Source: Acidimicrobiia bacterium
GTDB lineage: Bacteria; Acidobacteriota; Terriglobia; Bryobacterales; Bryobacteraceae
Length of the DNA: 64,000 bases
Reading direction: 5' to 3'
NCBI GenBank assembly: GCA_016871315.1
Contig: VFZE01000004.1
Coordinates: forward strand, 120,436-184,435
The translations under genes and the position numbers were made by a program. Below, in pieces: positions 44,653 to 54,240 of this stretch. Position 1 is the first letter of the stretch. Every line of letters begins with the position of its first letter. The notes under the pieces were generated by a model, which was given only the letters and a program-made list of their open reading frames with translations, had not been told where the DNA came from and made no database searches.

Positions 44653-45792
44653 ATGGATTCCGTCCTAACTCACGTGAAGAAGCAGCAACCGGCGCTGATT
44701 GCGTTCCTGAAACAGCTTGTGGAATGCGAGTCGCCGACCGATTCGCCGGCGGCGGTGAACCGTTTTGTCGAGTTGTTCGCCGGCAGCGTGTCCCCGTTTG
44801 CCAAGATCAGGACCTTTCCGGGAGGCGCTTACGGGAAGCACTTACAATGCGAGTTCCAACTGCCGGGCAGCCGCAAGCAGGGCCGGATTCTGGGATTGGG
44901 CCACAGCGATACGGTGTGGCCGCTGGGCACGCTGAAGCAGATGCCGTGGCGGAATGGGAAGGGCAGGCTGTGGGGTCCTGGGGTTCTGGATATGAAGTCG
45001 GGCGTGGCGTTTTTCGTTTTCGCGATGCGGGCGCTGCGGGAACTGGACATTCCGGTGTCGCGGAAGGTGGTGCTGCAGCTGGTGTCGGATGAGGAGGTGG
45101 GGAGCCACTCGAGCCGGGAGTTGACGGAGAAAGAGGCGTCGCGCAGCGTGGCGGTGCTGGTGCTGGAGCCGGGCACGGGGCTGGCGGGCAAGCCGAAGAC
45201 GGCGCGTAAGGGGGTGGGCCGCTACCAGGTGAAGGTGACCGGCGTGCCGTCCCATTCCGGGGTCGATTTCGCGGCCGGGGCGAGCGCTGTTTTGGAGCTG
45301 GCGCGGCAGATTGAGAAGATCCGCACGTTTACGAATCTGGATCGGGGAGTGACGGTGAATGTGGGTGTCATTCGAGGAGGAACGCGGTCGAACGTGGTTC
45401 CGGCCGAGGCGGTGGCGGAGTGCGACATCCGCGTCCCGCGCCTCAGCGATCACGCGGTGCTGGAGCGCAAGTTCCGCGCGCTGCGTTCCACGGACCCGCG
45501 CTGCCGTATCGAGCTTACCGGGGAGCTGAACCGGCCGCCGATGGAGAGGACGCCGGGGGTGGTGAAGCTTTTCCAGACGGCAAGGAAGCTGGCGGCTGAT
45601 TTGGGGGTGGAACTGGAGGAGTCCTCCACCGGCGGGGCATCGGATGGGAACTTTACCGCCGCGCTGGGCATTCCGACCATTGACGGCATCGGCGGGGTGG
45701 GGGAAGGCGCGCACGCGGTGAACGAGAGCATCCTGATCAACCGCATCGCGGATCGGACGGCGCTGCTGGCGAAGCTGGTGGCGGCGATCTGA
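44653..45792 (+). CDS. M20 family metallopeptidase (glutamate carboxypeptidase-like)
   Basis: 379 residues. Metal ligands in order: LGLGHSDTVWPLG (His-x-Asp), VLDMKSGVAF (Asp), SDEEVGSHSS (Glu-Glu), GGASDGNFTAALG, and the C-terminal EGAHAVNESI (His). An internal dimerisation domain (VTGVPSHSGVDFAAGASAVL) is present. The layout follows carboxypeptidase G2/CPG2-type enzymes that remove C-terminal glutamate or similar from peptides and folates; the substrate is not determined. No signal peptide is evident. Confidence 0.88.
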   Translation: MDSVLTHVKKQQPALIAFLKQLVECESPTDSPAAVNRFVELFAGSVSPFAKIRTFPGGAYGKHLQCEFQLPGSRKQGRILGLGHSDTVWPLGTLKQMPWRNGKGRLWGPGVLDMKSGVAFFVFAMRALRELDIPVSRKVVLQLVSDEEVGSHSSRELTEKEASRSVAVLVLEPGTGLAGKPKTARKGVGRYQVKVTGVPSHSGVDFAAGASAVLELARQIEKIRTFTNLDRGVTVNVGVIRGGTRSNVVPAEAVAECDIRVPRLSDHAVLERKFRALRSTDPRCRIELTGELNRPPMERTPGVVKLFQTARKLAADLGVELEESSTGGASDGNFTAALGIPTIDGIGGVGEGAHAVNESILINRIADRTALLAKLVAAI

Positions 45793-45808
45793 ATGAAATA
45801 GACTAGGC

Positions 45809-46591
45809 TCAAAGCTTCAACAGCGCGCGGAGTTTTTTCGTTTGGACGCGGCTGACGGGGATCTCGGAGCCTTTCTTGTCATCCATCTTCAGCTGGAAGC
45901 TGGATTTGAACCACGGGATCACCTCCTTGATGCGGTTGATGTTGACAAGGAAGGAACGGTGGACGCGCCAGAAGACGTCGGGGTCGAGGTTGGATTGCAG
46001 CTCCTCGATGGTGCGGTAGTTGGACATGCCCTCGAAGTTGGTGGTGACGACGGTGATGAGGCCGTCGTTGATGGTGGCGTAGACGATGTCGTGGGCGTCG
46101 ACGATGAGGTTGCGGCTGCCGGTCTTGACCAGCACTTTGGTGCGCTGGAGCGCGGGTTTGGAGGTGGTCTGCTGCGGCTCGGGCGGCGCGGTGCGGGCCT
46201 TGTCCTGGATGTAGCGTCGCGCGCGCTCCACCGATACTTCCAGCCGTTCGCGGTCGATGGGTTTCAGCAGATAGTCGAGGGCTTCGAGTTGAAAAGCTTC
46301 CAGGGCGTATTGATCGTAGGCGGTGGCGAGAATGAAGTAGGGCAGGTGTGTCCCTTCTTCCTTGAGGCGGCGGATGACGCCGAGGCCGTCGAGGCCGGGC
46401 ATCTGGACGTCGAGGAAAACGAGGTCGGGCTCCACCTCCTGGATCATTCGGACGGCGTCGGGGCCGGTGCTGGCCGAGCCGACCAACTCAATGTCGGGAT
46501 ACTGCTGGAGATGGTAGGAAAGCTCGTCCAGGGCCAGTTGCTCATCATCGGCCAGGACAGTGGAAATCGTGGCCGTACCGCGGGGCTGCAT
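45809..46591 (-). CDS. LytTR-family response regulator
   Basis: 260 residues from ATG 46591; earlier in-frame codons read non-family sequence. Receiver domain: TVLADDEQLALDELSYHLQQ (acidic pocket), DLVFLDVQMPGLDGLGVI (phospho-acceptor Asp) and ALEAFQLEALDYLLKPIDRE (Lys). The C-terminus is a LytTR DNA-binding domain (ILVD-like strands, DVFWRVHRSFLVNINRIKEV, VSRVQTKKLRALLKL). No histidine kinase is adjacent, so it is an orphan here. A TATACT hexamer lies 9 bases before the start. Confidence 0.9.
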   Translation of the reverse strand: MQPRGTATISTVLADDEQLALDELSYHLQQYPDIELVGSASTGPDAVRMIQEVEPDLVFLDVQMPGLDGLGVIRRLKEEGTHLPYFILATAYDQYALEAFQLEALDYLLKPIDRERLEVSVERARRYIQDKARTAPPEPQQTTSKPALQRTKVLVKTGSRNLIVDAHDIVYATINDGLITVVTTNFEGMSNYRTIEELQSNLDPDVFWRVHRSFLVNINRIKEVIPWFKSSFQLKMDDKKGSEIPVSRVQTKKLRALLKL

Positions 46592-46600
46592 GGAAGTGCT

Positions 46601-46606
46601 AGTATA
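46601..46606 (-). promoter_or_regulatory. TATACT -10 hexamer before the LytTR regulator
   Basis: Minus-strand TATACT, 9 bases upstream of ATG 46591, with no Shine-Dalgarno; consistent with a leaderless or near-leaderless transcript. Confidence 0.35.
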
Positions 46607-46683
46607 ACATCTTGGTCTCGTCGCCCCGTATGCGTTCCGGACCATCAAATCTCCCAGCAAGATCCCTCTAGGAGTTCAACCCC

Positions 46684-48003
<1,320 letters not shown>

Positions 48004-48004
48004 G

Positions 48005-48976
48005 ATGCGGGTGCTGGTGATCGGCGGCACGCTGTTCATCGGCCGGGCGCTGGTGAAGGCGCTGCAAAAGGCGGGCCATCGTGTAAGCGTGATGCACCGT
48101 AAGCCGTCGCACGATCTGGGCGCACGGGTGGGCAACCTGGTTGCGGACCGCAATGACGGGAAGCAGGTTCGGGCGGCGTTGGCGGGGCAGCGTTTCGATG
48201 CGGTCTTCGACAACGTCTACGATTGGGAGCGGAGGACGACGGCGAAGCAGGTGGTGGCGACGGCGCAGGCTTGCGGCGATCATCTGACGCGCTACGTGTT
48301 CATGTCGAGCGTGGCGGCGTATGGGGAAGGGCTGGACCACCGCGAATCGGATGCGCTGGCGCCGGACGATCACGAACGCGACTACATTCTCGATAAGGCG
48401 CAGAGTGAGCGGGCGTTGTTTGAGCTTCATGCCAAGGGCGGATTTCCTGCGGTGACGCTGCGGCCTCCCTATATTTATGGACCGGAGAATCCTTTCTATC
48501 GCGAGCAGTTTTTCTGGGACCGGATGAGGGCTGGCAGGCCGATTCTCATTCCGGGCGAGGGGGAGCGGCTGATGCAGTTCGCCTATGTGCACGATCTTGT
48601 GTCGGCATGTCTGTTGGCGCTGGAAAAGCCGAGGGCGGTGGGGGAGGCGTTTAATATCGCGAACCCGCGGGCGGTGACGCAGAGGCAGTTTGTAACGGCG
48701 CTGACGAAGGCGGCGGGTTTGAAGGTGAAGCGGGTGGAGGTTCCGCGGAACCGTATTGAGAAGGCGGGGGGAAATCCGATGGGGGATCCGATGTATTTCG
48801 GGGTTTATCTGGACATGCCGCCGATCACGCAACGGATCGACAAAGCGCGGCGGCTGTTGGGGTTCCGGCCGACGGCGTTTGAGGAGGGGTTGCGGGAGAC
48901 GTATGGGTGGTATCAGCGCAAGTTCCGCGGGCCGGAGTTGAACACGGAGTTTGAAGAGGCGCTGATGGCGGGCTAG
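48005..48976 (+). CDS. NAD-dependent epimerase/dehydratase (extended SDR)
   Basis: 323 residues: RVLVIGGTLFIGRALVKALQ (Rossmann Gly pattern), AVFDNVYDW, RYVFMSSVAAYGEG (Ser), and DYILDKAQSERAL (YxxxK). The C-terminal half (RPPYIYGPENPFYREQFFWD, QFAYVHDLVSACLLAL) fits the sugar-nucleotide epimerase and mRNA-binding CSP41-like subset. Translated from 1 base after inositol-phosphate synthase, so probably co-expressed; its substrate is unknown. Stop codon overlaps the stop of the convergent gene. Confidence 0.82.
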   Translation: MRVLVIGGTLFIGRALVKALQKAGHRVSVMHRKPSHDLGARVGNLVADRNDGKQVRAALAGQRFDAVFDNVYDWERRTTAKQVVATAQACGDHLTRYVFMSSVAAYGEGLDHRESDALAPDDHERDYILDKAQSERALFELHAKGGFPAVTLRPPYIYGPENPFYREQFFWDRMRAGRPILIPGEGERLMQFAYVHDLVSACLLALEKPRAVGEAFNIANPRAVTQRQFVTALTKAAGLKVKRVEVPRNRIEKAGGNPMGDPMYFGVYLDMPPITQRIDKARRLLGFRPTAFEEGLRETYGWYQRKFRGPELNTEFEEALMAG

Positions 48977-49386
48977 TTGACGTATTCCTTCTTACGTTTG
49001 GAAGGTTGTGGGGTTCTGATCTGTTCGGCTTGGGCGGCGATCTTCTTTTGCCTTGCGACGGAGGCCCGCTGGGAGCGCAGCTCGCGGAGGGCGCGCTGTA
49101 GCGATTTCAGGGCGTGGATCTGGTGAGTGCGGAGGTCGGCGTAATGGCGGATAAGTTTCTCTTCGGGGATTGCGAGCGGGTCGCGGCCGGCCTTGTCGAG
49201 TCCGCTGAGGCGTGCTTCGACGCGATGCAGGGTCCATGCGGCGCGGAGCAGCTGGGAGAATAGCATCTCTTCCATGAAATCGGCGGGCGCGAACTGGCGG
49301 CGGAGCTCCGATTGCAGCCGCTCGAACTCCTCTTCCATGCCGGGCGGCACGAAACAGGTGTGAGGGGGGCGTTGATTCTTGGACAT
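48973..49386 (-). CDS. Unrecognised cytoplasmic helical protein
   Basis: 137 residues, mostly predicted helical with a regular charge pattern (EEEFERLQSELRRQFAPADF, MEEMLFSQLLRAAWTLHRVE) and a basic tail (SKRKKEYVN). No catalytic motif or membrane segment. Proteins of this size and style, starting around NQRPPHTCFVPPGMEEEFER, are common in acidobacteria as conserved hypotheticals. A coiled-coil is possible. No operon partner on the same strand is close. Confidence 0.55.
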   Translation of the reverse strand: MSKNQRPPHTCFVPPGMEEEFERLQSELRRQFAPADFMEEMLFSQLLRAAWTLHRVEARLSGLDKAGRDPLAIPEEKLIRHYADLRTHQIHALKSLQRALRELRSQRASVARQKKIAAQAEQIRTPQPSKRKKEYVN

Positions 49387-49449
49387 CGGTGAGGCGAAAC
49401 CTACTCGATCAGGGTATCACGGAGCCGGTGGAATCCCGGATGGGGTGGA

Positions 49450-50010
49450 TTAGATCTCGAGCTTGGCGCGGAAGAACATCTCCTTGGTTTCGAAATCAAA
49501 CATGCGGTAGGGGCCGGAGATGGAGGGCAGGTAGAGTTCGAGACTGAAGCGCTTGACGGTGGAGTCGACGACGCGGGGAAAGATGAGGCGCAGCACGGGG
49601 TCCGAGGGTGTGGGCGCAAAATGGCCGACCAACTTGTGCTTTTTCTTGCCTACTTTGAGGACGGAGTCCTTTTCGACGTAGCGGACTTCCTCGGCGTCGT
49701 AGAGGGCGTTGGGGTCGGGCAGAATCACGCCGACGATGATGTACTTGCCGGGGTTCTCGCGCAGGAACTCCTCATACTCGCTTTCCTCGACGATTTCCCC
49801 TTGCCGGAGCGGGAGCTTGCGCCTGCCGGTCCGCTGTTCGGCAATGCTGACGGGAAGCGCGGAAGCAAGGTAGATCTGCGCGCCTCCGTAGCTCCTGGCC
49901 CAGGGCGAATCGCTCATGATCGCCTGCAACTCCGCGCCGTCCCAATGATCCGGAGACTTGGTTTGCCAGAACGGCTCGGCCAGCAAGGCAAGCAGCAACA
50001 GCAGGGGCAT
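49450..50010 (-). CDS. Unrecognised secreted protein (acidobacterial type)
   Basis: 186 residues with a short hydrophobic leader (MPLLLLLALLAEPFWQTK). The following EHWDGAELQ-like stretch (SPDHWDGAELQAIMSDSPWA) is a pattern repeated in acidobacterial small exported proteins, and the C-terminal half is beta-rich (VVDSTVKRFSLELYLPSISG, YRMFDFETKEMFFRAKLEI). It probably sits in the periplasm. No enzyme motif. Divergent from the aldose-epimerase-like gene (39-base gap between start codons). Confidence 0.6.
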   Translation of the reverse strand: MPLLLLLALLAEPFWQTKSPDHWDGAELQAIMSDSPWARSYGGAQIYLASALPVSIAEQRTGRRKLPLRQGEIVEESEYEEFLRENPGKYIIVGVILPDPNALYDAEEVRYVEKDSVLKVGKKKHKLVGHFAPTPSDPVLRLIFPRVVDSTVKRFSLELYLPSISGPYRMFDFETKEMFFRAKLEI

Positions 50011-50049
50011 GGTTTCTGCCTTCTAGTGTATGCTAGGCTGCTCAAGTTT

Positions 50050-51087
50050 ATGCCGGAGATGCTCTATCGAGGCCGCCGCGCGTTCCGGATCGCGAACGAT
50101 GAGTTGCAGCTGACCGTGCTTGAAGAAGGGGGCCACATTGCCTCGATCGAGCAGAGGGCAAGCGGAGTCAATCCGCTGTGGACGCCGCCGTGGCCGTCGA
50201 TTGAACCGTCCGTGTTTGATCCCGCCGCGCATACGCGGTACGGCAATGATGCCGAGAGCAAGCTGCTGGGGGGCATCATGGGGCACAACCTGTGCCTGGA
50301 TATTTTCGGCGGACCGAGCGCGGAGGAGGCAGCCGCCGGACTCACCGTGCATGGGGAGGCTTCGGTGGCGGCCTATGAGATTAGCGGGGATGAGGCATCG
50401 CTCCAGATGAGCGCGCGGCTGCCGGAGGCAGCATTGCGGGTCGAGCGCGAGATCCGGCTGAAGGGGGATACGGCGGAGATTGTCGAGACGGTGGAGAACC
50501 TGACGGCCGTGGACCGGCCGATTGGCTGGACGCAGCACGTGACGATGGGGCCGCCGTTCATTGAGCGGGGCAAGACGCAGTTCCGCGTTCCGGCGACGCG
50601 ATCGAAGGTGATCGAGTTCGATTTCACGGGGGGCAAGGGGCTGCAAAAGACCGGCGCGGAGTTCCTTTGGCCGCACTGTCCACGGATGGATGAGGGGACG
50701 ATCGACCTGCAAGTGTATCCGGCGGATGCGGTGTCGGCAGGCTATACGGCGCACCTGATGGACCTGTCGCGCCAGGAGGCGTTCTTCGTGGCCTGGCACC
50801 CGGGTTCGCGGCTGCTGTTCGGGTATGTGTGGCAGCGCGCGGATTTCCCGTGGCTCGGGCGGTGGGAGGAGAATCACTCGCGCACCAACCTGCCGTGGAA
50901 TGGCGAGACTCTCACTTGCGGCATGGAGTTCGGCGTATCGCCGATGCCGGAGACGAGGCGGCAGATGGTGGAGCGCGGCACCCTGTTCGGCGTGCCTGGC
51001 TATCGGTGGATCCCGGCGCGCAGTCGTGTCAGCGTGCGTTACCGGGCGTTTGCGCGAATGGCGGAATCGATTCCGGAAGCCCCTTGA
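50050..51087 (+). CDS. Galactose-mutarotase-fold (aldose 1-epimerase-like) protein
   Basis: 345 residues from ATG 50050 (ATG 50059 is possible). Beta-sandwich pattern of the DUF4432/aldose-1-epimerase superfamily: RIANDELQLTVLEEGGHIAS, VSAGYTAHLMDL, ETVENLTAVDRPIGWTQHVT (His in strand), FVAWHPGSRLLFGYVWQRAD, and LTCGMEFGVSPMPETRRQMV. The conserved glutamate and histidine positions of mutarotases cannot be assigned with certainty by eye, so it may bind sugars without epimerase activity. Confidence 0.65.
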   Translation: MPEMLYRGRRAFRIANDELQLTVLEEGGHIASIEQRASGVNPLWTPPWPSIEPSVFDPAAHTRYGNDAESKLLGGIMGHNLCLDIFGGPSAEEAAAGLTVHGEASVAAYEISGDEASLQMSARLPEAALRVEREIRLKGDTAEIVETVENLTAVDRPIGWTQHVTMGPPFIERGKTQFRVPATRSKVIEFDFTGGKGLQKTGAEFLWPHCPRMDEGTIDLQVYPADAVSAGYTAHLMDLSRQEAFFVAWHPGSRLLFGYVWQRADFPWLGRWEENHSRTNLPWNGETLTCGMEFGVSPMPETRRQMVERGTLFGVPGYRWIPARSRVSVRYRAFARMAESIPEAP

Positions 51088-51274
51088 TGTAATCGAGAAT
51101 CGCGTGGTGGCCCGGCGGGAGTGTGCCGCGGATGAACCAGGCAGCGACGCCGAGGGAGTGATCCCAGGCCATCATAGTCATCGCGTGGCCATCGTGGGAC
51201 TGGAAGGGGATTTCGATGGTCTGCTGCGCACCGAGACAGGTGAGCAAAGCCAGGCCGGGCATGAATTTATACAT
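51029..51274 (-). CDS. Short secreted protein, possibly a truncated hydrolase
   Basis: 81 residues from ATG 51274, which overlaps the PLP-dehydratase stop by 8 bases. The N-terminus is a signal peptide (MYKFMPGLALLTCLGAQ), followed by QTIEIPFQSHDGHAM, which resembles the start of exported alpha/beta-hydrolases, but the rest (IRGTLPPGHHAILDYIKGLP) shows no catalytic motif and the gene ends early, overlapping the convergent gene. Probably a 5' fragment or a reshuffled remnant. Confidence 0.4.
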   Translation of the reverse strand: MYKFMPGLALLTCLGAQQTIEIPFQSHDGHAMTMMAWDHSLGVAAWFIRGTLPPGHHAILDYIKGLPESIPPFAQTPGNAR

Positions 51275-52208
51275 CAGCCATCATCTCCGGATCGACGTTG
51301 CCGCCTGAAATAATGACACCCACGCGGCCGAGGCCAGCGGGGAGTTTGCCGGCAAGAAGGGAGGCGGCGGCGACGGCGCCGCTGGGTTCGACCACCAGCT
51401 TCATGCGGCTGAAGAAGAAGCGCATGGCGGCGCGGATCTCGTCTTCGCTCACCAGAACGACTTGTTCGACATGCTCGCGGATGATGGGCAGGGTCAGTTT
51501 GCCGGGGGTTTCCGAACGCAGGCCGTCGGCGATGGTGGCCGGGGGCGGGATCTTCACGTGGCGTCCTTCCTTCAGGGAGAGATACGTGTCGTTGCCGTCG
51601 TCAGGTTCCACGCCGAAGATGCGGATCTTGGGGTTCAGGGCGTGAGCGGCGATGGAGCAGCCCGAAATGAGGCCGCCGCCGCCGATGCAGACGACCAGCG
51701 CGTCGAGGTTGGGGGAGTCTTCGAGAAGCTCGAGGCCGGCGGTGCCTTGGCCGGCGATGGTCATCGGATGGTCGAAGGGCGGGATGACGGCGGCTCCTTT
51801 TTCGGCGGCGATCCTTTCGCCGATGGCGACGCGGTCTTCCTTGAGGCGGTCAAACAGGACGACGGTAGCGCCGTAGCCGCGCGTGGCATCGAGCTTGGGT
51901 TTGGGCGCGTCCTGGGGCATGACGATGGTGGCCGGGATGGAGGAGTGCGCGGCGGCAATGGCGACGGCTTGCGCGTGATTGCCGGAGGAGTAGGTGACCA
52001 CGCCTTTCGTGCGCTGCCCGGGCGGGAGGGAGAAGATGGCGTTGGATGCGCCGCGGATCTTGAAAGCGCCCCCGCGCTGGAGGTTTTCGCATTTGAAGAA
52101 CGCTTCGACGCCGGTGAGGCGGTGGAAGGTTTGCGAAGTCATCACCGGCGTGCGTTGGGCGATGGGCGCGATGCGCGCGGCGGCTTCGCGGATTTGCGTG
52201 ATGTCCAC
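51267..52208 (-). CDS. PLP-dependent threonine/serine dehydratase-like enzyme
   Basis: 313 residues from GTG 52208, 4 bases after the hydroxyacid dehydrogenase stop. Fold type II PLP motifs: FFKCENLQRGGAFKIRGASN (PLP lysine), TYSSGNHAQAVAIAAAHSS, VVCIGGGGLISGCSIAAHAL (phosphate loop) and VIISGGNVDPEMMADV. Similar proteins are threonine dehydratases or serine racemases: the short ~320-residue form without an ACT domain fits serine racemase or catabolic dehydratase. Exact substrate uncertain. Confidence 0.88.
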   Translation of the reverse strand: MDITQIREAAARIAPIAQRTPVMTSQTFHRLTGVEAFFKCENLQRGGAFKIRGASNAIFSLPPGQRTKGVVTYSSGNHAQAVAIAAAHSSIPATIVMPQDAPKPKLDATRGYGATVVLFDRLKEDRVAIGERIAAEKGAAVIPPFDHPMTIAGQGTAGLELLEDSPNLDALVVCIGGGGLISGCSIAAHALNPKIRIFGVEPDDGNDTYLSLKEGRHVKIPPPATIADGLRSETPGKLTLPIIREHVEQVVLVSEDEIRAAMRFFFSRMKLVVEPSGAVAAASLLAGKLPAGLGRVGVIISGGNVDPEMMADV

Positions 52209-52212
52209 GGGA

Positions 52213-53178
52213 TCAGTATCCTTCACGCTTGTTGACGATGTTGAGCAGCGGCTGACCGCGGTGGAAGCGGCCGAAGTTTTCGATGAAGAATTGCATGGAG
52301 GCTTCGGTCCAGCCGGGCGTGTGATCGGCCGAGTGGGGTGAGAGGAGCACGTTTTCCATGGAGTAGAAAGGATGGCCTTCCGGCAGGGGCTCCTTGTCGA
52401 AGACGTCGAGGGCTGCGCCGCGGATCTTGCCTTCGCGCAGCACGGCGATGAGCGCATCTTCGACGACGACAGGGCCGCGGCCAACGTTCATCAGGATGGC
52501 GGAGGGTTTCATGGCGGCCAGCTCGGCAGGGCCGATGAGGCCGCGGGTGGAAGGCGTGAGCGGAGAGCAGATGACGACGAAGTCGGAGGCGGCCATCATT
52601 TCGGCGACCTGGGAGGGAGCATAGGCCTTGTCGACCAGCTCATCACCATCGCAAAGCTCAGGGCGGCGGCGGGTGGCGAGCACCTTCATGCCGAAGGCGC
52701 GTGCGAGTTTGGCGCAGGCGCGGCCGATGCTGCCGTAGCTGACGATGCCCATGGTCTTGCCGTGCAGCTCATCGACATCCATGTTGACCCAGCGGCCTTG
52801 CTTCTGGTTCTGCTGCATCTGCTGGATTTTCTTGTCGAAGTAGAGGGCGCCGGCGATGACGAATTCGGCGAGCGAGCGGCTGAAGACGCCGCTGGCGTTG
52901 GTAAGCGGCACGGGGCTTTCTATGAGTTCGGGAAACAGGGTGTTTTCGACACCGGCGGAGAGCGAATGGATCCAACGCAGCTTTTTCGTTTGAAGGAAAA
53001 CGTCGCGGAATAGATCCAGGCTGACGAAACCGTTGAGGATGGCGTCGGCTTCCGGCGCAACCTGGGCGAAGATTTCGTGCTGGTTGCCGGTGACGATTCG
53101 GACCTCGTCAGGCAGGGCCTCGAGCAGACGCAGATGGGCGGCTTCCGGTTTGGAAAGGACAAGCAGTGTGAGTGGCAT
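52213..53178 (-). CDS. D-2-hydroxyacid dehydrogenase family protein
   Basis: 321 residues. NAD-binding MGIVSYGSIGRACAKLARAF, catalytic Arg in GPLT-like CSPLTPSTRGL / LMNVGRGPVV, Glu in ALDVFDKEPLPEGHP, and His in VLLSPHSADHTPGWTE. It reduces a 2-keto acid or oxidises a D-2-hydroxyacid; the substrate is unknown. First gene of a pair with the PLP dehydratase, which suggests amino acid or keto acid metabolism. Confidence 0.88.
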   Translation of the reverse strand: MPLTLLVLSKPEAAHLRLLEALPDEVRIVTGNQHEIFAQVAPEADAILNGFVSLDLFRDVFLQTKKLRWIHSLSAGVENTLFPELIESPVPLTNASGVFSRSLAEFVIAGALYFDKKIQQMQQNQKQGRWVNMDVDELHGKTMGIVSYGSIGRACAKLARAFGMKVLATRRRPELCDGDELVDKAYAPSQVAEMMAASDFVVICSPLTPSTRGLIGPAELAAMKPSAILMNVGRGPVVVEDALIAVLREGKIRGAALDVFDKEPLPEGHPFYSMENVLLSPHSADHTPGWTEASMQFFIENFGRFHRGQPLLNIVNKREGY

Positions 53179-53242
53179 GAGGGGGTAACCTCGTAGGATA
53201 ACCTGCTTGATTCACTCCGCGCGGCTGCGGGAAACTGAAGCT

Positions 53243-53893
53243 GTGATAGCTTTCTGCACTTGCGGCGCGCAGCTTCCCGACGATGCTCTTTTTTGTCACA
53301 AGTGCGGCAAGCCGCAGCGGGAGGTGGTGCCGGTGGAGGCGGAAGAGCCGGCGCCCGATTTCCTGGCTCCACCCGTGGCGGCTGCGCCGGCGGCGGCGTT
53401 GCCCTTGGCGATCAACTTTCAGAACCGCATCGCGGTGCGCACGGCGCTGCTGAGCGCGCTGATCGGCACGCTGCTGATCCAGGTTCCGCTGCCTGTCTTT
53501 ATTGGAGTTTTCTGGTTTCTGCTCTCGATGCTTGTGGCCGGTTTTTTCGCGGTGTACCTCTACCAGCGGAGGACCGGAGAATTTCTCACGGCGCGCAACG
53601 GGGCGCGGATGGGCTGGCTGACGGGAGTGTTCTGCTTCCTGATTCTCCTGGTGCTGATGGTTCCGTTGGTGCTGGCGATGCAGCAGAGCGGAGGGTTAAA
53701 GGAGTCGTTCCGGGAGCGGATGGAATCGATGGGCGGTTCGGGAATGAATGTGGAGGAGGCGCTGAAGATTCTGGAGTCGCCGACTACGTTCGGGATGATC
53801 ATCATGCTGGTGCTGTTGTTCCAGTTTCTGATGCTCACCGGGCTGACGATGATTGGCGGAGCGCTGGGGGCGAAGGTGCTGGAGAAGGAGTAG
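53243..53893 (+). CDS. Zinc-ribbon membrane protein
   Basis: 216 residues from GTG 53243 (ATG 53207 is in frame and adds 12 non-conserved residues). A zinc ribbon at the N-terminus (FCTCGAQLPDDALFCHKCGK, CxC and CxxC), a proline/alanine linker, then membrane helices at about 70-110, 130-155 and 190-210. Short zinc-ribbon plus membrane proteins are common and poorly understood. It is divergent from the hydroxyacid dehydrogenase and does not look co-transcribed with anything else. Confidence 0.68.
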   Translation: MIAFCTCGAQLPDDALFCHKCGKPQREVVPVEAEEPAPDFLAPPVAAAPAAALPLAINFQNRIAVRTALLSALIGTLLIQVPLPVFIGVFWFLLSMLVAGFFAVYLYQRRTGEFLTARNGARMGWLTGVFCFLILLVLMVPLVLAMQQSGGLKESFRERMESMGGSGMNVEEALKILESPTTFGMIIMLVLLFQFLMLTGLTMIGGALGAKVLEKE

Positions 53894-53900
53894 CGGGCGG

Positions 53901-54143
53901 TTAGGTGGAGCGGCCGAACTGCGGTCCGTTGCCGCGCATGGGTTCGACGGGGACGGCGTGGGTCCAGGAGATTTCTTCCACCGGAACATTCAGGGCGGCG
54001 GCAAGGAGCTTGCGCTGCGTGGGGCTGGCGGTGAAGTTGCCCTTGACGATGGCATCCACGAGTTTTAGGTCGAGGCCGGAGGCTTCGGCAAGCTGGCTGA
54101 CACTGATTCCGGCCGCCTCCAGATAACGGGCGATCGGCTTCAT
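53901..54143 (-). CDS. Small XRE-like helix-turn-helix protein
   Basis: 80 residues: IARYLEAAGISVSQLAEASG, LDLKLVDAIVKGNFTASPTQ and RKLLAAALNVPVEEISWTHA follow the five-helix Cro/C1 (HTH_3) pattern. No dimerisation or ligand domain follows. Likely a small DNA-binding regulator; no antitoxin partner is adjacent. Confidence 0.7.
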   Translation of the reverse strand: MKPIARYLEAAGISVSQLAEASGLDLKLVDAIVKGNFTASPTQRKLLAAALNVPVEEISWTHAVPVEPMRGNGPQFGRST

Positions 54144-54240
54144 GGTGGAGTTATCTTAACATTGCATTCGCATGAGTTGCCTCAAAGAGGGGATTGACCA
54201 TCGGAACGTGTCTGATTACCATTAGGGGCGAAGGGCCGTC

